Below are positions 1 to 7,832 of a DNA stretch of 37,154 bases, piece by piece (positions within the stretch are counted from its first letter, which is position 1; every line of letters begins with the position of its first letter). Made by a program: the position numbers and the translations under genes. The notes beneath the pieces are model-generated. The model made no database searches and was not told the origin of the DNA. It worked only from the letters and a program-made list of their open reading frames with translations. The stretch comes from Shinella sp. UYSO24 (GTDB lineage: Bacteria; Pseudomonadota; Alphaproteobacteria; Rhizobiales; Rhizobiaceae). The DNA lies in the NCBI GenBank assembly GCA_902167985.1, contig CABHNZ010000035.1, positions 1 through 37,154 of the forward strand, given 5' to 3'.

Positions 1-71
1 GATTGAAACATGGGTCAAATCTCAGTGATAATTTCCCGCAATCCCGGGTCAGCTCTCAGTGCAAATCAACA
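1..71 (+). mobile_element. Right terminal end of an IS21-family-like insertion sequence (partial)
   Basis: Two imperfect direct repeats lie at 12-32 and 46-66, each of the form GGGTCA-N3-CTCAGTG-N-(A/T)AAT, spaced 34 bp apart. The segment ends at 71 in ...CAACA. Multiple subterminal repeats of this kind and a terminal CA dinucleotide (the other end would start TG) are typical of IS21-family elements. The transposase and helper genes would lie left of the window and are not visible. The family call rests on the terminal repeats only. Confidence 0.5.
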
Positions 72-100
72 GTCATGCAGTCCTCCGATCGCAAACGCAA

Positions 101-180
101 GCTCTCACCCCTTGGCGAGGGTGGTGCTTGTCATATTCGGCAAATCGTGGTTTCGTGTCCGTGGGCGTGAGAACCCGGAC
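101..180 (+). other. First half of hairpin-rich leader: anti-loop segment and CGTGAGAA-loop hairpin
   Basis: A hairpin CACCC (106-110) / GGGTG (119-123) has an 8-nt loop. A second hairpin at 157-180 pairs GTCC with GGAC and GGG with CCC, with a 2-nt bulge, around the loop CGTGAGAA (166-173). That loop recurs exactly at 427-434 and 452-459. TCTCAC at 103-108 is complementary to the GTGAGA of the loop. No convincing reading frame covers this stretch. It could be structured RNA or a palindromic intergenic element of the rhizobial RIME kind; I cannot assign a family. Confidence 0.45.
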
Positions 181-362
181 CGAGATAGACCGCACATTCC
201 TTGGCAGGAAACGCTTGAACGCTTGGCGGCGTACGAGCAGCGGTTGAATTGTTGCACCTCTTTGAGGGCAGCAGACGCGCGTGCTTGGCGGCACGGATGC
301 GACCCGACCATTTATGGCCGGGGTGCGCCGTTCTGTCCAGAGGGTTTCCCTTAAAACGTCGC

Positions 363-481
363 GCCAGTCTCTCGGCTGGTTCTCACCCCCCGGCTGCCGG
401 TCTGTCACCGGCAATGGAGATCTGTCCGTGAGAAGACAGGTTTCCGCCGACCGTGAGAAGTCGGTTCGAACCGAGAGAACC
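363..481 (+). promoter_or_regulatory. Chain of five hairpins immediately upstream of the acidic protein gene
   Basis: Consecutive stems are: 364-367/376-379 (CCAG/CTGG), 395-401/407-413 (7 perfect pairs), 422-426/435-439 (CTGTC/GACAG), 447-451/460-464 (CCGAC/GTCGG) and 463-467/477-481 (GGTTC/GAACC, sharing two bases with the previous stem). The third and fourth hairpins have the identical loop CGTGAGAA although their stems differ, which argues for selection on RNA structure. TTCTCAC at 380-386 is the exact reverse complement of GTGAGAA in both loops, so an alternative long-range pairing is possible. The last stem ends 4 nt before the ATG at 485 and covers the only purine-rich ribosome-binding candidate (GAGAGAA). 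Translational control is therefore a reasonable inference. The family is unknown. Confidence 0.5.
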
Positions 482-484
482 ACA

Positions 485-1353
485 ATGGAAAACTATCCGA
501 CCATACACCGGCGGGATGGCACGCTGTTTTCGCCTGCCCGGAATTCGACAAGGGCGCTATCGCTACGTCGATCGAACGGCTCATCGATATGCTCGATGCC
601 ATGGATGATGATCCCGACCTTGAGCCAAGTGGGGACGATAGCGATACCGGTATGCCGGAAGGCTGGATACCTTCTGCCTTTACCGGTTTATGCGAGCAGA
701 ACGGCTTCGTGTTGGAAGACGATGAATTTAATGGAGATCACGAAGGCGTCCTCGGCGCCCCTGAGCGCCACCCCGGCAAGGACGTTCGTAAGAGCCGGGC
801 AGCCCAGCGTGGTCATTCACAAGAGCATTGGGCATCCGGCGTTGGCGATGAGCTCGAAAGCAACGACGAGGACGCGGAAGACGGCGGAGACGCGGAGCCC
901 GACGACAGCGGCTATGGTGACGCCGAGGGCATGATCGAAGACACGCGCGGCGAATACGAACTTGGATGGACCACGGACATCAATCAGGAGCACGCTTTAC
1001 CAGAAACGGACGACAATCCGTGGATGGCAGCAGACGGCGAGCCTGAACTCGGGTGGGCCGGCCACGGCGTCGGTTACCGCGATGGCGACAGTCTTCTTGA
1101 TACTGAAGCCAATGGCGACGAACTCGACTGGAATGCAGGTTCACCCTGCGGAAACGACAACGGCATTGCCGATCAAGACGCCATTGCTTCAGAGGAATGG
1201 GGGTTTGCAGTCTGGCCGGGGGATGGTGAAGGCCACAGAATCGCTGACGACATGATCCGTGGCCTTCCAATCGCGGCAAAGCGGGCGGCGGCTATTTCGC
1301 CCTTGGTGCCCATTGATCAACCTGCCCGGCTACATGCGTGGCCGGGCGCCTAG
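485..1353 (+). CDS. Highly acidic hypothetical protein with ELGW repeats (one frame break near the start)
   Basis: I do not recognise a function. The main open frame from 589 to the TAG at 1353 encodes a protein very rich in Asp, Glu and Gly, with few basic residues. Tryptophan motifs recur: YELGW, PELGW and DELDW. The same frame stays open upstream and reads sensibly (GWHAVFACPEF, then GAIATSIERLIDML) back to about 490, without a start codon. ATG 485 lies one frame off. Restoring one A in the AAAA run at about 489-492 joins ATG 485 to this frame, giving about 289 residues. The literal sequence allows only the shorter ATG 589 product (254 aa). The gene sits directly behind the hairpin leader and just inside an IS end. 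No signal peptide or membrane segment is visible. The role may be a soluble acidic interaction protein, but that is a guess. Confidence 0.55.
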
Positions 1354-1419
1354 TCTTTGTTCGTCGGATTGTACTTAGTAGCAAAAAAGTCGTATATTAT
1401 TCAATAAAATCAATGATAT

Positions 1420-1509
1420 TGGCGGAAGAGGTGGGATTCGAACCCACGGTACGGTCTCCCGCACGCCGGTTTTCAAGACCGGTTCCTTAAACCGCTCGGA
1501 CACTCTTCC
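1420..1509 (-). tRNA. tRNA-Ser (anticodon TGA)
   Basis: The minus strand reads GGAAGAG as the 5' acceptor arm and ends CTCTTCC-G-CCA, so CCA is encoded (1420-1422). The anticodon stem CCGGT/ACCGG encloses the loop CTTGAAA, giving anticodon TGA, which reads UCA serine codons. The T arm contains GGTTCGAATCC. The total length is 90 nt, with a long variable arm as expected for serine tRNAs. Confidence 0.96.
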
Positions 1510-1610
1510 GTAAAACCATGCGGTGGGCCATTCTCATAATGGCTCGCATGCCGGACGTCCAGTGCGTGACAGGCCAATGCCGGCCGAATTTCCACTATCT
1601 TCAAGAGAAG

Positions 1611-1647
1611 AAAACAAAAAAGGCCGGGGCGAAATCGCACCGACCTT
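1611..1647 (-). terminator. Rho-independent terminator (minus strand)
   Basis: On the minus strand, AAGGTCGG (1647-1640) pairs with CCGGCCTT (1627-1620), eight pairs including one U-G wobble, followed by TTTTTT-G-TTTT (1621-1611). No coding gene ends close upstream on this strand: the nearest stop is at 1890, and that gene has its own terminator at 1783-1819. The terminator may therefore close a short non-coding transcript. Confidence 0.6.
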
Positions 1648-1782
1648 CCTCTTGATCACTCCAAACCCCTGCCGGTACATCCGCGGTCAACAGCTCTAAG
1701 CGATCGCTGCAAGGCGAGTATCGATTTCATTCGACGCTCATCAGCTCTGCACATGGCAGTGATATAGGTGGCGAGTTTGGCG

Positions 1783-1819
1783 AAAAAAAGATGCAAGGGC
1801 AAAAAAACTTCAGCCCTTG
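1783..1819 (-). terminator. Terminator downstream of the DUF6074-like gene
   Basis: On the minus strand, CAAGGGC (1819-1813) pairs with GCCCTTG (1800-1794) across a 12-nt loop. Four nucleotides later comes a run of seven T (1789-1783). It lies about 70 bp beyond the stop at 1890. Confidence 0.5.
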
Positions 1820-1889
1820 GCCTTCTTTCGTCCGAACCTATCCAATCCGCGGCGCCGACAAGCGGCAGAAGTCGGAGATAGAGACCAGA

Positions 1890-2135
1890 TCAGGCGGAGG
1901 CACCTTCAACGGCATAGCCCATCTGCAATTCGACCTGCACCGCATGCATGAAGAGTGCTGCCTGATGGGAAATCTCCGCGTCGGCCATGCCCTTGTCACG
2001 AAGGCCCTTGGCGAACGTCACCATTTCCGATCGCCAGAAACGGTTGGCTTCTTCGCCGTGGAGACGCTCCAGCGCATCGGCGCAGCGTCTTACGTCAGCG
2101 GTGCGGCGGTCAGCCGGAAAGTGCACAACGGTCAT
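1890..2135 (-). CDS. DUF6074-like small rhizobial protein
   Basis: The product is 81 residues and starts MTVVHFPADRRTADVRRC. It continues with a short helical region containing FWRSEM and ends with a helix around ALFMHAVQVELQM. This matches my recollection of the small rhizobial family DUF6074, whose function is unknown. The start at 2135 is preferred over the longer frame from 2180 because GGAG lies 6-7 nt upstream of it. The product has no signal peptide or membrane helix. A terminator follows at 1783-1819. Family assignment is from pattern memory only. Confidence 0.65.
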   Translation of the reverse strand: MTVVHFPADRRTADVRRCADALERLHGEEANRFWRSEMVTFAKGLRDKGMADAEISHQAALFMHAVQVELQMGYAVEGASA

Positions 2136-2251
2136 TTCAACTCCATACATAGGCGAACAGAACTCGAATCGCCGATCCATGTGTGCACGATGCCCCCGAG
2201 TTCTTCACAAATACTGAACGTTGACGGGATGCTGCAAAATTGGAGAGAATT

Positions 2252-2773
2252 TTACCGAAATCCCGAAATGGCCGCAGCCGCCAAGCTCGTACCCGGCTGC
2301 CGCGCGGCCTGCCCTCTTTGCTCGTCGATGCCGCGGTGCTGGCCAGCGCCAGCCCCGGCAGATGATGCTGCTCCTGTCATCGCCGCACTCCCCTCACCTT
2401 TCGCCACCGCCAAGTGCGGACCATCTACGCCCTGCAGCACTGACGGCAGTCGGTCCATACACCGCTCCTCACACATGATTGATGGAAGGCGCGCCTCATG
2501 GGCAGGATTATCGGATATCTCAGCCAAGGCGCAGACCCGCGCCAGTTCCTGCTGCAATTCCCTGAAACGCAAAACGGCCCGCGCCAGCTTCGCACCGTCA
2601 GCGATCGGCAGCTCGATCAGGTTCTCGAGGCTGCGCAATATGCGCCGTGCAGCCCGGCGAACCGCCTTTTCCGCATCGTCATGCGCCACGATCTCGCCCG
2701 CCAGTTCATACATCCGGCGATAGCTCGCCACTGCGGCGGCAGCTCTTATCCACGTCATATGGAGCTCAGTCAT
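2252..2773 (-). CDS. Hypothetical helical protein
   Basis: The frame encodes 173 residues. The first 100 are mostly helical and rich in Ala, Arg and Leu (MYELAGEIVAHDD, then LRSLENLIELPIAD, then RFRELQQELARVC), which looks genuinely coding. The last 60 residues are low-complexity Ala/Gly and read less convincingly, so a frame break or a shorter true product is possible. The start is uncertain: ATG 2773 has no clear ribosome-binding site, while an internal ATG at 2758 has GAG about 8 nt upstream. I do not recognise the family. It lies about 115 bp upstream of the DUF6074-like gene on the same strand, so co-transcription is possible. Confidence 0.45.
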   Translation of the reverse strand: MTELHMTWIRAAAAVASYRRMYELAGEIVAHDDAEKAVRRAARRILRSLENLIELPIADGAKLARAVLRFRELQQELARVCALAEISDNPAHEARLPSIMCEERCMDRLPSVLQGVDGPHLAVAKGEGSAAMTGAASSAGAGAGQHRGIDEQRGQAARQPGTSLAAAAISGFR

Positions 2774-2985
2774 GGTTCAAATAATTGTGCCATATCGCAA
2801 AAAAGCCAGAGGCAGAGCGCAGGCATAGTCAAGCTCACGTTAACCATAAGGCGTCGTTGAGCGATTGCCCCGGCATCTTGCAGGGCGGATGGCGGCTCCC
2901 CATCTGCTTCTCGCCCGACGGCCGATCGACAGCCTTTGGAACCTCGCGCACCACTTGGCCGTTATTGGCCGCAAAGGAGTTTTTC

Positions 2986-3111
2986 ATGCGCATCATATTC
3001 GTCGTGCTGATCGGCTCGATCCTCAGCATCGCCCTGCTGAAATATTCCGATCAGACGCTCGGCGGAAACGCCATTTATGCAACGCCTGCGGAAATGTCCG
3101 CCATGAAGTGA
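2986..3111 (+). CDS. Small single-pass membrane protein (41 aa)
   Basis: ATG 2986 is preceded by AAGGAG at 2974-2979, an ideal ribosome-binding site and spacing. The 41-residue product starts MRIIFVVLIGSILSIALLKY, a single hydrophobic segment, followed by a short polar tail. The function is unknown. A second short membrane-type frame follows 27 bp later with an equally strong ribosome-binding site, so the two are probably one transcript. Confidence 0.6.
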   Translation: MRIIFVVLIGSILSIALLKYSDQTLGGNAIYATPAEMSAMK

Positions 3112-3138
3112 TCGGGCTGAGACCTAAGGAGAATGACG

Positions 3139-3348
3139 ATGACGAGGACCAATGCCGTAATCGCATTCCTGTCAGCCCTTGCGGGCGGCCTTGCTGTGGC
3201 GCTTTTTGCGCATCCGGTCGGCCAGATCGCAGCATCAAAGACCGAGCGCCTTGGCGGCGCCGGCCGGCCCCGCAACCGAGACCGCGTTCATGCCGCAGCG
3301 ATTCGGCGTGCCTGGCACTGGGACGCCTGCCGATCAGTGATGACGTGA
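3139..3348 (+). CDS. Small membrane or exported protein, possible frame break in the C-terminus
   Basis: AAGGAGA at 3126-3132 places the start at ATG 3139, 6-8 nt downstream; ATG 3133 is too close. The N-terminus has one hydrophobic segment (AVIAFLSALAGGLAVALFA), which may be a membrane anchor or signal peptide. In the literal frame the tail becomes Arg-rich. Shifting by one base in the CCCC run near 3268 gives a smoother tail that ends with a TGA at 3338-3340. That shift is opposite in sign to the deletions seen elsewhere in the window, so it is less certain. The function is unknown. Confidence 0.45.
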   Translation: MTRTNAVIAFLSALAGGLAVALFAHPVGQIAASKTERLGGAGRPRNRDRVHAAAIRRAWHWDACRSVMT

Positions 3349-3390
3349 TCGTGGCGCGTCGCGACGTCCTCCCCCTCGCCCCATCGCCGT

Positions 3391-3421
3391 AAAAACGCAA
3401 AAACCGGCTTGAGCCGGGTTT
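3391..3421 (-). terminator. Rho-independent terminator of pyrG
   Basis: On the minus strand a CCGGCTCAAGCCGG-type stem (3417-3404), extended by flanking A/T pairs, is followed by TTTTTGCGTTTTT. It lies 60 bp beyond the pyrG stop. Confidence 0.6.
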
Positions 3422-3480
3422 CGCGCGCCTGCGAGGCGTTTCTTTCAGGCGCCATGAGGGCCGACCAGCGGCCCCTTGCC

Positions 3481-5108
3481 TTAAACCAGGCGGCTCTGCT
3501 CAAGTGCCGCTTCGACGAAGCTTGCAAAGAGCGGATGCGGATCGAGCGGGCGGCTCTTCAGTTCCGGATGGTACTGAACGCCGATGAACCACGGATGGTC
3601 CTTGTACTCGATGGTTTCCGGCAGGAGACCATCCGGCGACATGCCGGAGAATACGAGGCCGCAGCTTTCCAGCTTGTCCTTGTAGTCGATATTGACTTCG
3701 TAGCGGTGGCGGTGACGCTCGGAAATATCCGTGTCGCCGTAGATGTCGGCAATGCGGGTATCTTTCTTCAGCGCCGCCTTGTAGGCGCCGAGGCGCATCG
3801 TGCCGCCGAGATCGCCGGCAGCCGAGCGTTTCTGAAGCTCGTTGCCCTTGACCCATTCCGTCATCAGGCCGACGACCGGCTCCTTCGACGGACCGAATTC
3901 GGTCGAGGAGGCCTCCTCGATGCCGGCCAGATTGCGGGCGGCTTCGAGAACTGCCATCTGCATGCCGAAGCAGATGCCGAAATACGGCACCTTGCGCTCG
4001 CGGGCAAAGCGGGCTGCATTGATCTTGCCCTGTGCGCCGCGCTCGCCGAAACCGCCGGGAACAAGGATGCCATGGACCTTTTCAAGCCACGGAGCCGGAT
4101 CCTGCTTTTCGAAGATCTCCGATTCGATCCACTCGAGCTTGACCTTGACCTGATTGGCGATGCGCCGTGATGCAGGGCCTCGATCAGCGACTTGTACGCG
4201 TCCTTCAGGCCCGTGTACTTGCCGACGATCGCGATCGTCACTTCGCCTTCCGGCGTGTGGATGCGGTTGCAGACTTCTTCCCACTGGTCGAGGCGCGGCT
4301 TGGGAGCCGGCTCGATGCCGAAAGCGGCCAGAACCTCGTTGTCGAGACCTTCCTTGTGGTAGGCCATCGGCACGTCGTAGATATTGGCGACGTCGAGCGC
4401 CTGGATGACGGCGGAAGCCCGGACGTTGCAGAACAGCGACAGCTTGCGGCGTTCCGCTTCCGGGATCTCCCGGTCGGCACGCACGAGCAGGATGTCGGGA
4501 TGGATGCCGAGCGCCTGCAGTTCCTTGACGGAATGCTGGGTCGGCTTGGTCTTCAGTTCGCCGGCTGCCGGGATATAGGGCATAAGCGTCAGGTGAACGT
4601 AGATTGCGGTGCCGCGCGGCAGGTCGTTGCCGAGCTGACGGATCGCTTCCATGAACGGCATCGCCTCGATGTCGCCAACGGTGCCGCCGATTTCGCAGAT
4701 GACGAAGTCATAGTCGTCATTGCCTTCGGTGACGAAATCCTTGATCTCGTTGGTGACATGCGGAATGACCTGAACAGTCGCGCCGAGATAGTCGCCGCGG
4801 CGTTCCTTGTCGATGATGTTCTTGTAGATCCGACCGGTGGTGATGTTGTCGGTCTTCGTCGCCGAGCGCCCCGTGAAGCGTTCGTAGTGACCGAGGTCGA
4901 GGTCCGTCTCGGCCCCATCGTCGGTCACAAACACTTCGCCGTGCTGTGTCGGGCTCATGGTGCCCGGATCGACATTGAGATAGGGATCGAGTTTTCTGAG
5001 CCGCACTCGGTATCCCCGAGCTTGCAGCAGTGCACCGAGTGCTGCGGCCGCTATCCCCTTACCAAGAGAGGAAACCACGCCGCCTGTGATGAATACATAT
5101 CGCGCCAT
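3481..5108 (-). CDS. pyrG: CTP synthase (one single-base deletion)
   Basis: CTP synthase makes CTP from UTP, ATP and glutamine in the cytoplasm, the last step of pyrimidine nucleotide synthesis. The N-terminal synthetase domain starts MARYVFITGGVVSSLGKG, with the P-loop-like SSLGKG and GGTVGDIE. The C-terminal class I glutamine amidotransferase domain has ILVPGGFG, the nucleophile motif FGICFGMQ and a C-terminal YHPE. The frame breaks at about 4163, where the strand reads CACGGCGCATC but CACGGCGGCATC is required. Adding one base gives HHGGIANQV and 542 residues, the normal family length. ATG 5108 is chosen because MARYVFITGG is the conserved start. The gene is essential and the rest is perfectly conserved, so the break is probably a sequence error. 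It lies downstream of secG on the same strand. Confidence 0.95.
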
Positions 5109-5188
5109 GGGAGTCACCGGATACCTTTTCATTCATGATTCCGCCAGCAGAAATTGCAGTCTGCTCAAAAACGCTGTGGAATCTCCAC

Positions 5189-5220
5189 AAAATAAAACCG
5201 GCAGGCTTTTGGCCTGCCGG
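5189..5220 (-). terminator. Rho-independent terminator of secG
   Basis: A perfect 9-bp stem CCGGCAGGC (5198-5206) / GCCTGCCGG (5212-5220) has a 5-nt loop. On the minus strand it is followed by TTTTATTTT. It lies 24 bp beyond the secG stop and separates secG from pyrG. Confidence 0.85.
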
Positions 5221-5244
5221 AGCTTGAAGCCTTTCACCGTGCCA

Positions 5245-5700
5245 TTACTGGCCGGTGGGGACGCCTGCCGGAGATGCCGGAGCGGGCGTCGTCGTCGCTG
5301 CGCCGCCTGCGGCCGGGGCAGCAGGTGCTGCCGGCGATGCGCCGGATTCGGACGGAACGCCGTTGCTGGCCGGAGCCTGTGCCGGCGGCGTTGCTGCTGC
5401 CGGGCCGAGCTGATCGAGGATACCGTTGCCGGTGCCCTGCTGGCTCTGCGGGATGCGGTTGAGGATATCGGACGGACGCGACTGGTAGCGCGCCATGATG
5501 CCGAGACCGAGCGAGGTAATGAAGAACAGCGCCGCCAGGATCGCCGTCGTGCGGGTCAACGCATTGGCTGTGCCGCGCGCGGACATGAAGCCCGATCCGC
5601 CGCCGATGCCAAGACCACCGCCCTCGGAGCGCTGGATCAGCACGACGCCGACAAGGGCAAGCACGATCAAAAGATGAATGACGATCAATACGGTCAGCAT
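5245..5700 (-). CDS. secG: Preprotein translocase subunit SecG
   Basis: SecG is an accessory subunit of the SecYEG inner-membrane channel. The 151-residue product has a first membrane helix at residues 3-22 (TVLIVIHLLIVLALVGVVLI), then the family motif QRSEGGGLGIGGGSG. A TRTTAILAALFF segment follows at the second helix (about 49-70). Everything after about residue 85 is an Ala/Pro/Gly/Ser-rich tail, much longer than in E. coli SecG (about 110 aa) and common in alphaproteobacteria. ATG 5700 has only a weak GGGA about 10 nt upstream. The gene follows tpiA on the same strand and has its own terminator. Confidence 0.93.
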   Translation of the reverse strand: MLTVLIVIHLLIVLALVGVVLIQRSEGGGLGIGGGSGFMSARGTANALTRTTAILAALFFITSLGLGIMARYQSRPSDILNRIPQSQQGTGNGILDQLGPAAATPPAQAPASNGVPSESGASPAAPAAPAAGGAATTTPAPASPAGVPTGQ

Positions 5701-5802
5701 AAATAGTTATCCCAGCCCCTTTTGCAGGGCGACAAGCAACAGTTTGGCGGCTCTTTACATGAGGCCCGCGCGGTTTCCAAGCCCTCTTGTGCGGTTATGC
5801 CG

Positions 5803-6573
5803 TCAGGCTGTCAGTTCCTCATAGACGCGATAGATGGCGAGGAAGTCATCGGCTTTCAAGCTCGCACCGCCGATCAGGGCGCCATCGACATTCTCGACGG
5901 CCATCAGTTCGCGGGCGTTGGACGGCTTCACCGATCCGCCGTAGAGGATGCGCATCGCCTTGCCGGCAGCGCCGAAACGCTCGTAAAGCTCGGCGCGCAT
6001 GAAGGCATGCGCCACCTCGACGTCGCTTGCGGTCGGCGTGAGCCCGGTGCCGATCGCCCATACGGGTTCATAGGCGATAACTGTATTTTCAGGCGTCGCG
6101 CTATCCGGCAAGGAGCCGAAGATCTGGTTCTTCAGCACGTCGAGCGTCTGGTAGGCGTCACGTTCGTCGGCGTTTTCACCGATGCAGATGATCGCCGTCA
6201 GGCCAGCCTCATAGGCAGCTTCCGCCTTGGCACGCACAACATGATTGGTCTCGCCGTGATCCATGCGGCGTTCGGAATGGCCGACGATCACATAGGTGCC
6301 GAAACAGTCGGCGATCATCTCTGCGGAAATGTCGCCGGTGTGGGCGCCGCTCACCTTGCTATGGCAATCCTGGCCGCCGATCTCGAGCGGACTGTCGGTC
6401 GCAAGCGCGGTCGCGACATAAAGAAGCGTTGCCGGCGGGCAGATCAGCGTATCGACCTTTTCTGCGAGCGCACCGTGCACGCCTTGCGCCATGGCCTTGA
6501 TTTCGGTCAGGGTTTCGCGGGTACCGTTCATTTTCCAGTTCCCGGCGACAAGCGGGCGCACGTCAGGCGTCAT
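5803..6573 (-). CDS. tpiA: Triosephosphate isomerase
   Basis: The enzyme interconverts dihydroxyacetone phosphate and glyceraldehyde 3-phosphate in glycolysis and gluconeogenesis. The frame is intact at 256 residues, the normal size. Visible motifs are the substrate lysine in AGNWKMNG, the catalytic histidine in VIVGHSERR, the catalytic glutamate in AYEPVWAIGTG with its flexible loop, and the phosphate-binding ILYGGSVKPSN. AGGAG about 10 nt upstream supports ATG 6573; an in-frame TTG two codons earlier is only 4 nt from it. The tpiA-secG-pyrG order is usual in Rhizobiaceae. Confidence 0.96.
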   Translation of the reverse strand: MTPDVRPLVAGNWKMNGTRETLTEIKAMAQGVHGALAEKVDTLICPPATLLYVATALATDSPLEIGGQDCHSKVSGAHTGDISAEMIADCFGTYVIVGHSERRMDHGETNHVVRAKAEAAYEAGLTAIICIGENADERDAYQTLDVLKNQIFGSLPDSATPENTVIAYEPVWAIGTGLTPTASDVEVAHAFMRAELYERFGAAGKAMRILYGGSVKPSNARELMAVENVDGALIGGASLKADDFLAIYRVYEELTA

Positions 6574-6728
6574 CGGCAAAAAGCTCCTCTCTCAATGCCC
6601 TCCCCGACGCGATCCGCGCCGGCGAAAGCAGTCTGCCTCCACAGGTACAAAGCCCTGTTTAAGCAGGTTTCCGTCAAATTGGTATCGAAAACGGGAGGAT
6701 GAGGCGAAATGCTATGGCGCGCCGCATG

Positions 6729-7648
6729 TCACCGTGTGGAGAGAATGAAATTCAGCGCCTCGCGCCAGTCTACCATGCGGATCGGCGTACCATGCGTCCC
6801 GGTCTTGAAGAGCGTGAACATGACCGGGTATTTTTGAGCCTTCAGCTTGCGATAGACAGCCGCCTGATCCTCCCATTTGTAGACGATGTCGGAACTGCCA
6901 TGGGCGAATAGATCGGCAGTTTCAGCTTGCCGAAAGGCGTCCTGGCCATATCCTTGTCCGGCGGGCCGCCGAGATAGACCATGCCCTTGAGGTAACGGGA
7001 AAGCTCGGCATTGCGGGCAGCACCCTGGCAGATATAGCCGCCCATCGAGGCGCAGGCGAGGATGATGGGGCGGCCGGAGGACTGTTCGAACGCATAGCGG
7101 ATCAGGTCGCCGATCGACGCCATGCCGGCATCGTCGAAGCTCTTGACGCTCGGCGAATAATAGGTGCCGCCGGACTGGACCATCAGGTTCTTCAGGCGGT
7201 TGAAATTGCCGCCGAACATGTAGTCGTTGAGGCCGAGACGCCTGTCGCCGCCACGGCCGTGGATGAAGATGACGGTGACGCTTGCCCCCTTCTGCGGGCC
7301 GACGCGGCCGACGTCGAGCCCACCGGAGGGTAGCGGCAGCGTTTCGTTCTCCTGCTCGCGGCGCACGCCAAGCGCCACATACTGGTCCTTCACATGCCGT
7401 TCGGGCACGGCATCGCGGCCGTTGATGTCGCGCATTTCCTGGTAGTCGATCACCTTGTAGGCGCCGCCATCGGCGCTTTCGAGCACGGTCTGCGCCGAGA
7501 AGAGATCATCCTTGAAGGGCTTGATCGGCCCGTCGAGGCGCAGGACAGGGGCTTTTGCCACGGGTGCGGCAGAGACCGGAGAGACGACTAGGAGAAGCGA
7601 CAGAACCGTTGCCGCAATGCAATCAACTGTGGACATGCGCTGTTTCAT
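6729..7648 (-). CDS. Exported alpha/beta hydrolase (one single-base deletion)
   Basis: An N-terminal signal peptide ends near PVSAAPVAK. The body is an alpha/beta hydrolase: VTVIFIHGRGGDRR forms the oxyanion-hole loop, ACASMGGY carries the nucleophile serine (first Gly of GxSxG replaced by Cys), GSSDIVYKW carries the acid, and KTGTHGTP carries the histidine. The last two appear only after one base is restored at about 6907 (TATTCGCC should be TATTTCGCC). The product then runs 306 residues to TGA at 6729 instead of stopping at 6842 without Asp and His. The substrate is unknown; dienelactone-hydrolase-like or cutinase-like activity is possible. It is transcribed away from parE. Confidence 0.75.
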
Positions 7649-7832
7649 TCGCTCTTTCGTACCCTAAAAGCTTGCCTTGATACGGCCGTGGTCGCATTGG
7701 TGGGAATAACGCCGTCTCCATGCGGCATCGCGAAAACGCCCGCTTTCTGGCAAAATTGCGGGTGATTCGAAACGACACGAGATGGGTATGGCCTCTTCCT
7801 CCGCACCCCGACAGGTACTATCGACACCGCCG

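Noticed and set aside
422..464. CRISPR-like direct repeat (CCGTGAGAAG twice, 25 bp apart)
   Set aside because: Repeats are too short, only two are adjacent, and each is the loop of a hairpin rather than a repeat-spacer unit.
281..934. Plus-strand frame of 217 codons across the leader and the acidic gene
   Set aside because: It is Arg/Ser/Thr-rich and out of frame with the acidic protein. Only its ATG at 485 is likely to be used, with a corrected frame.
1791..2723. Plus-strand frame of 310 codons
   Set aside because: It is antisense to the DUF6074-like gene and the helical protein, has no ribosome-binding site, and has shadow-like composition.
3481..5108. pyrG as a true pseudogene
   Set aside because: Both halves are fully conserved, one added base restores the exact family length, and many other genes in the window show the same error.
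4167..5138. Plus-strand frame opposite pyrG (323 codons)
   Set aside because: It is a shadow of pyrG; no motif is visible and the minus strand is unambiguous.
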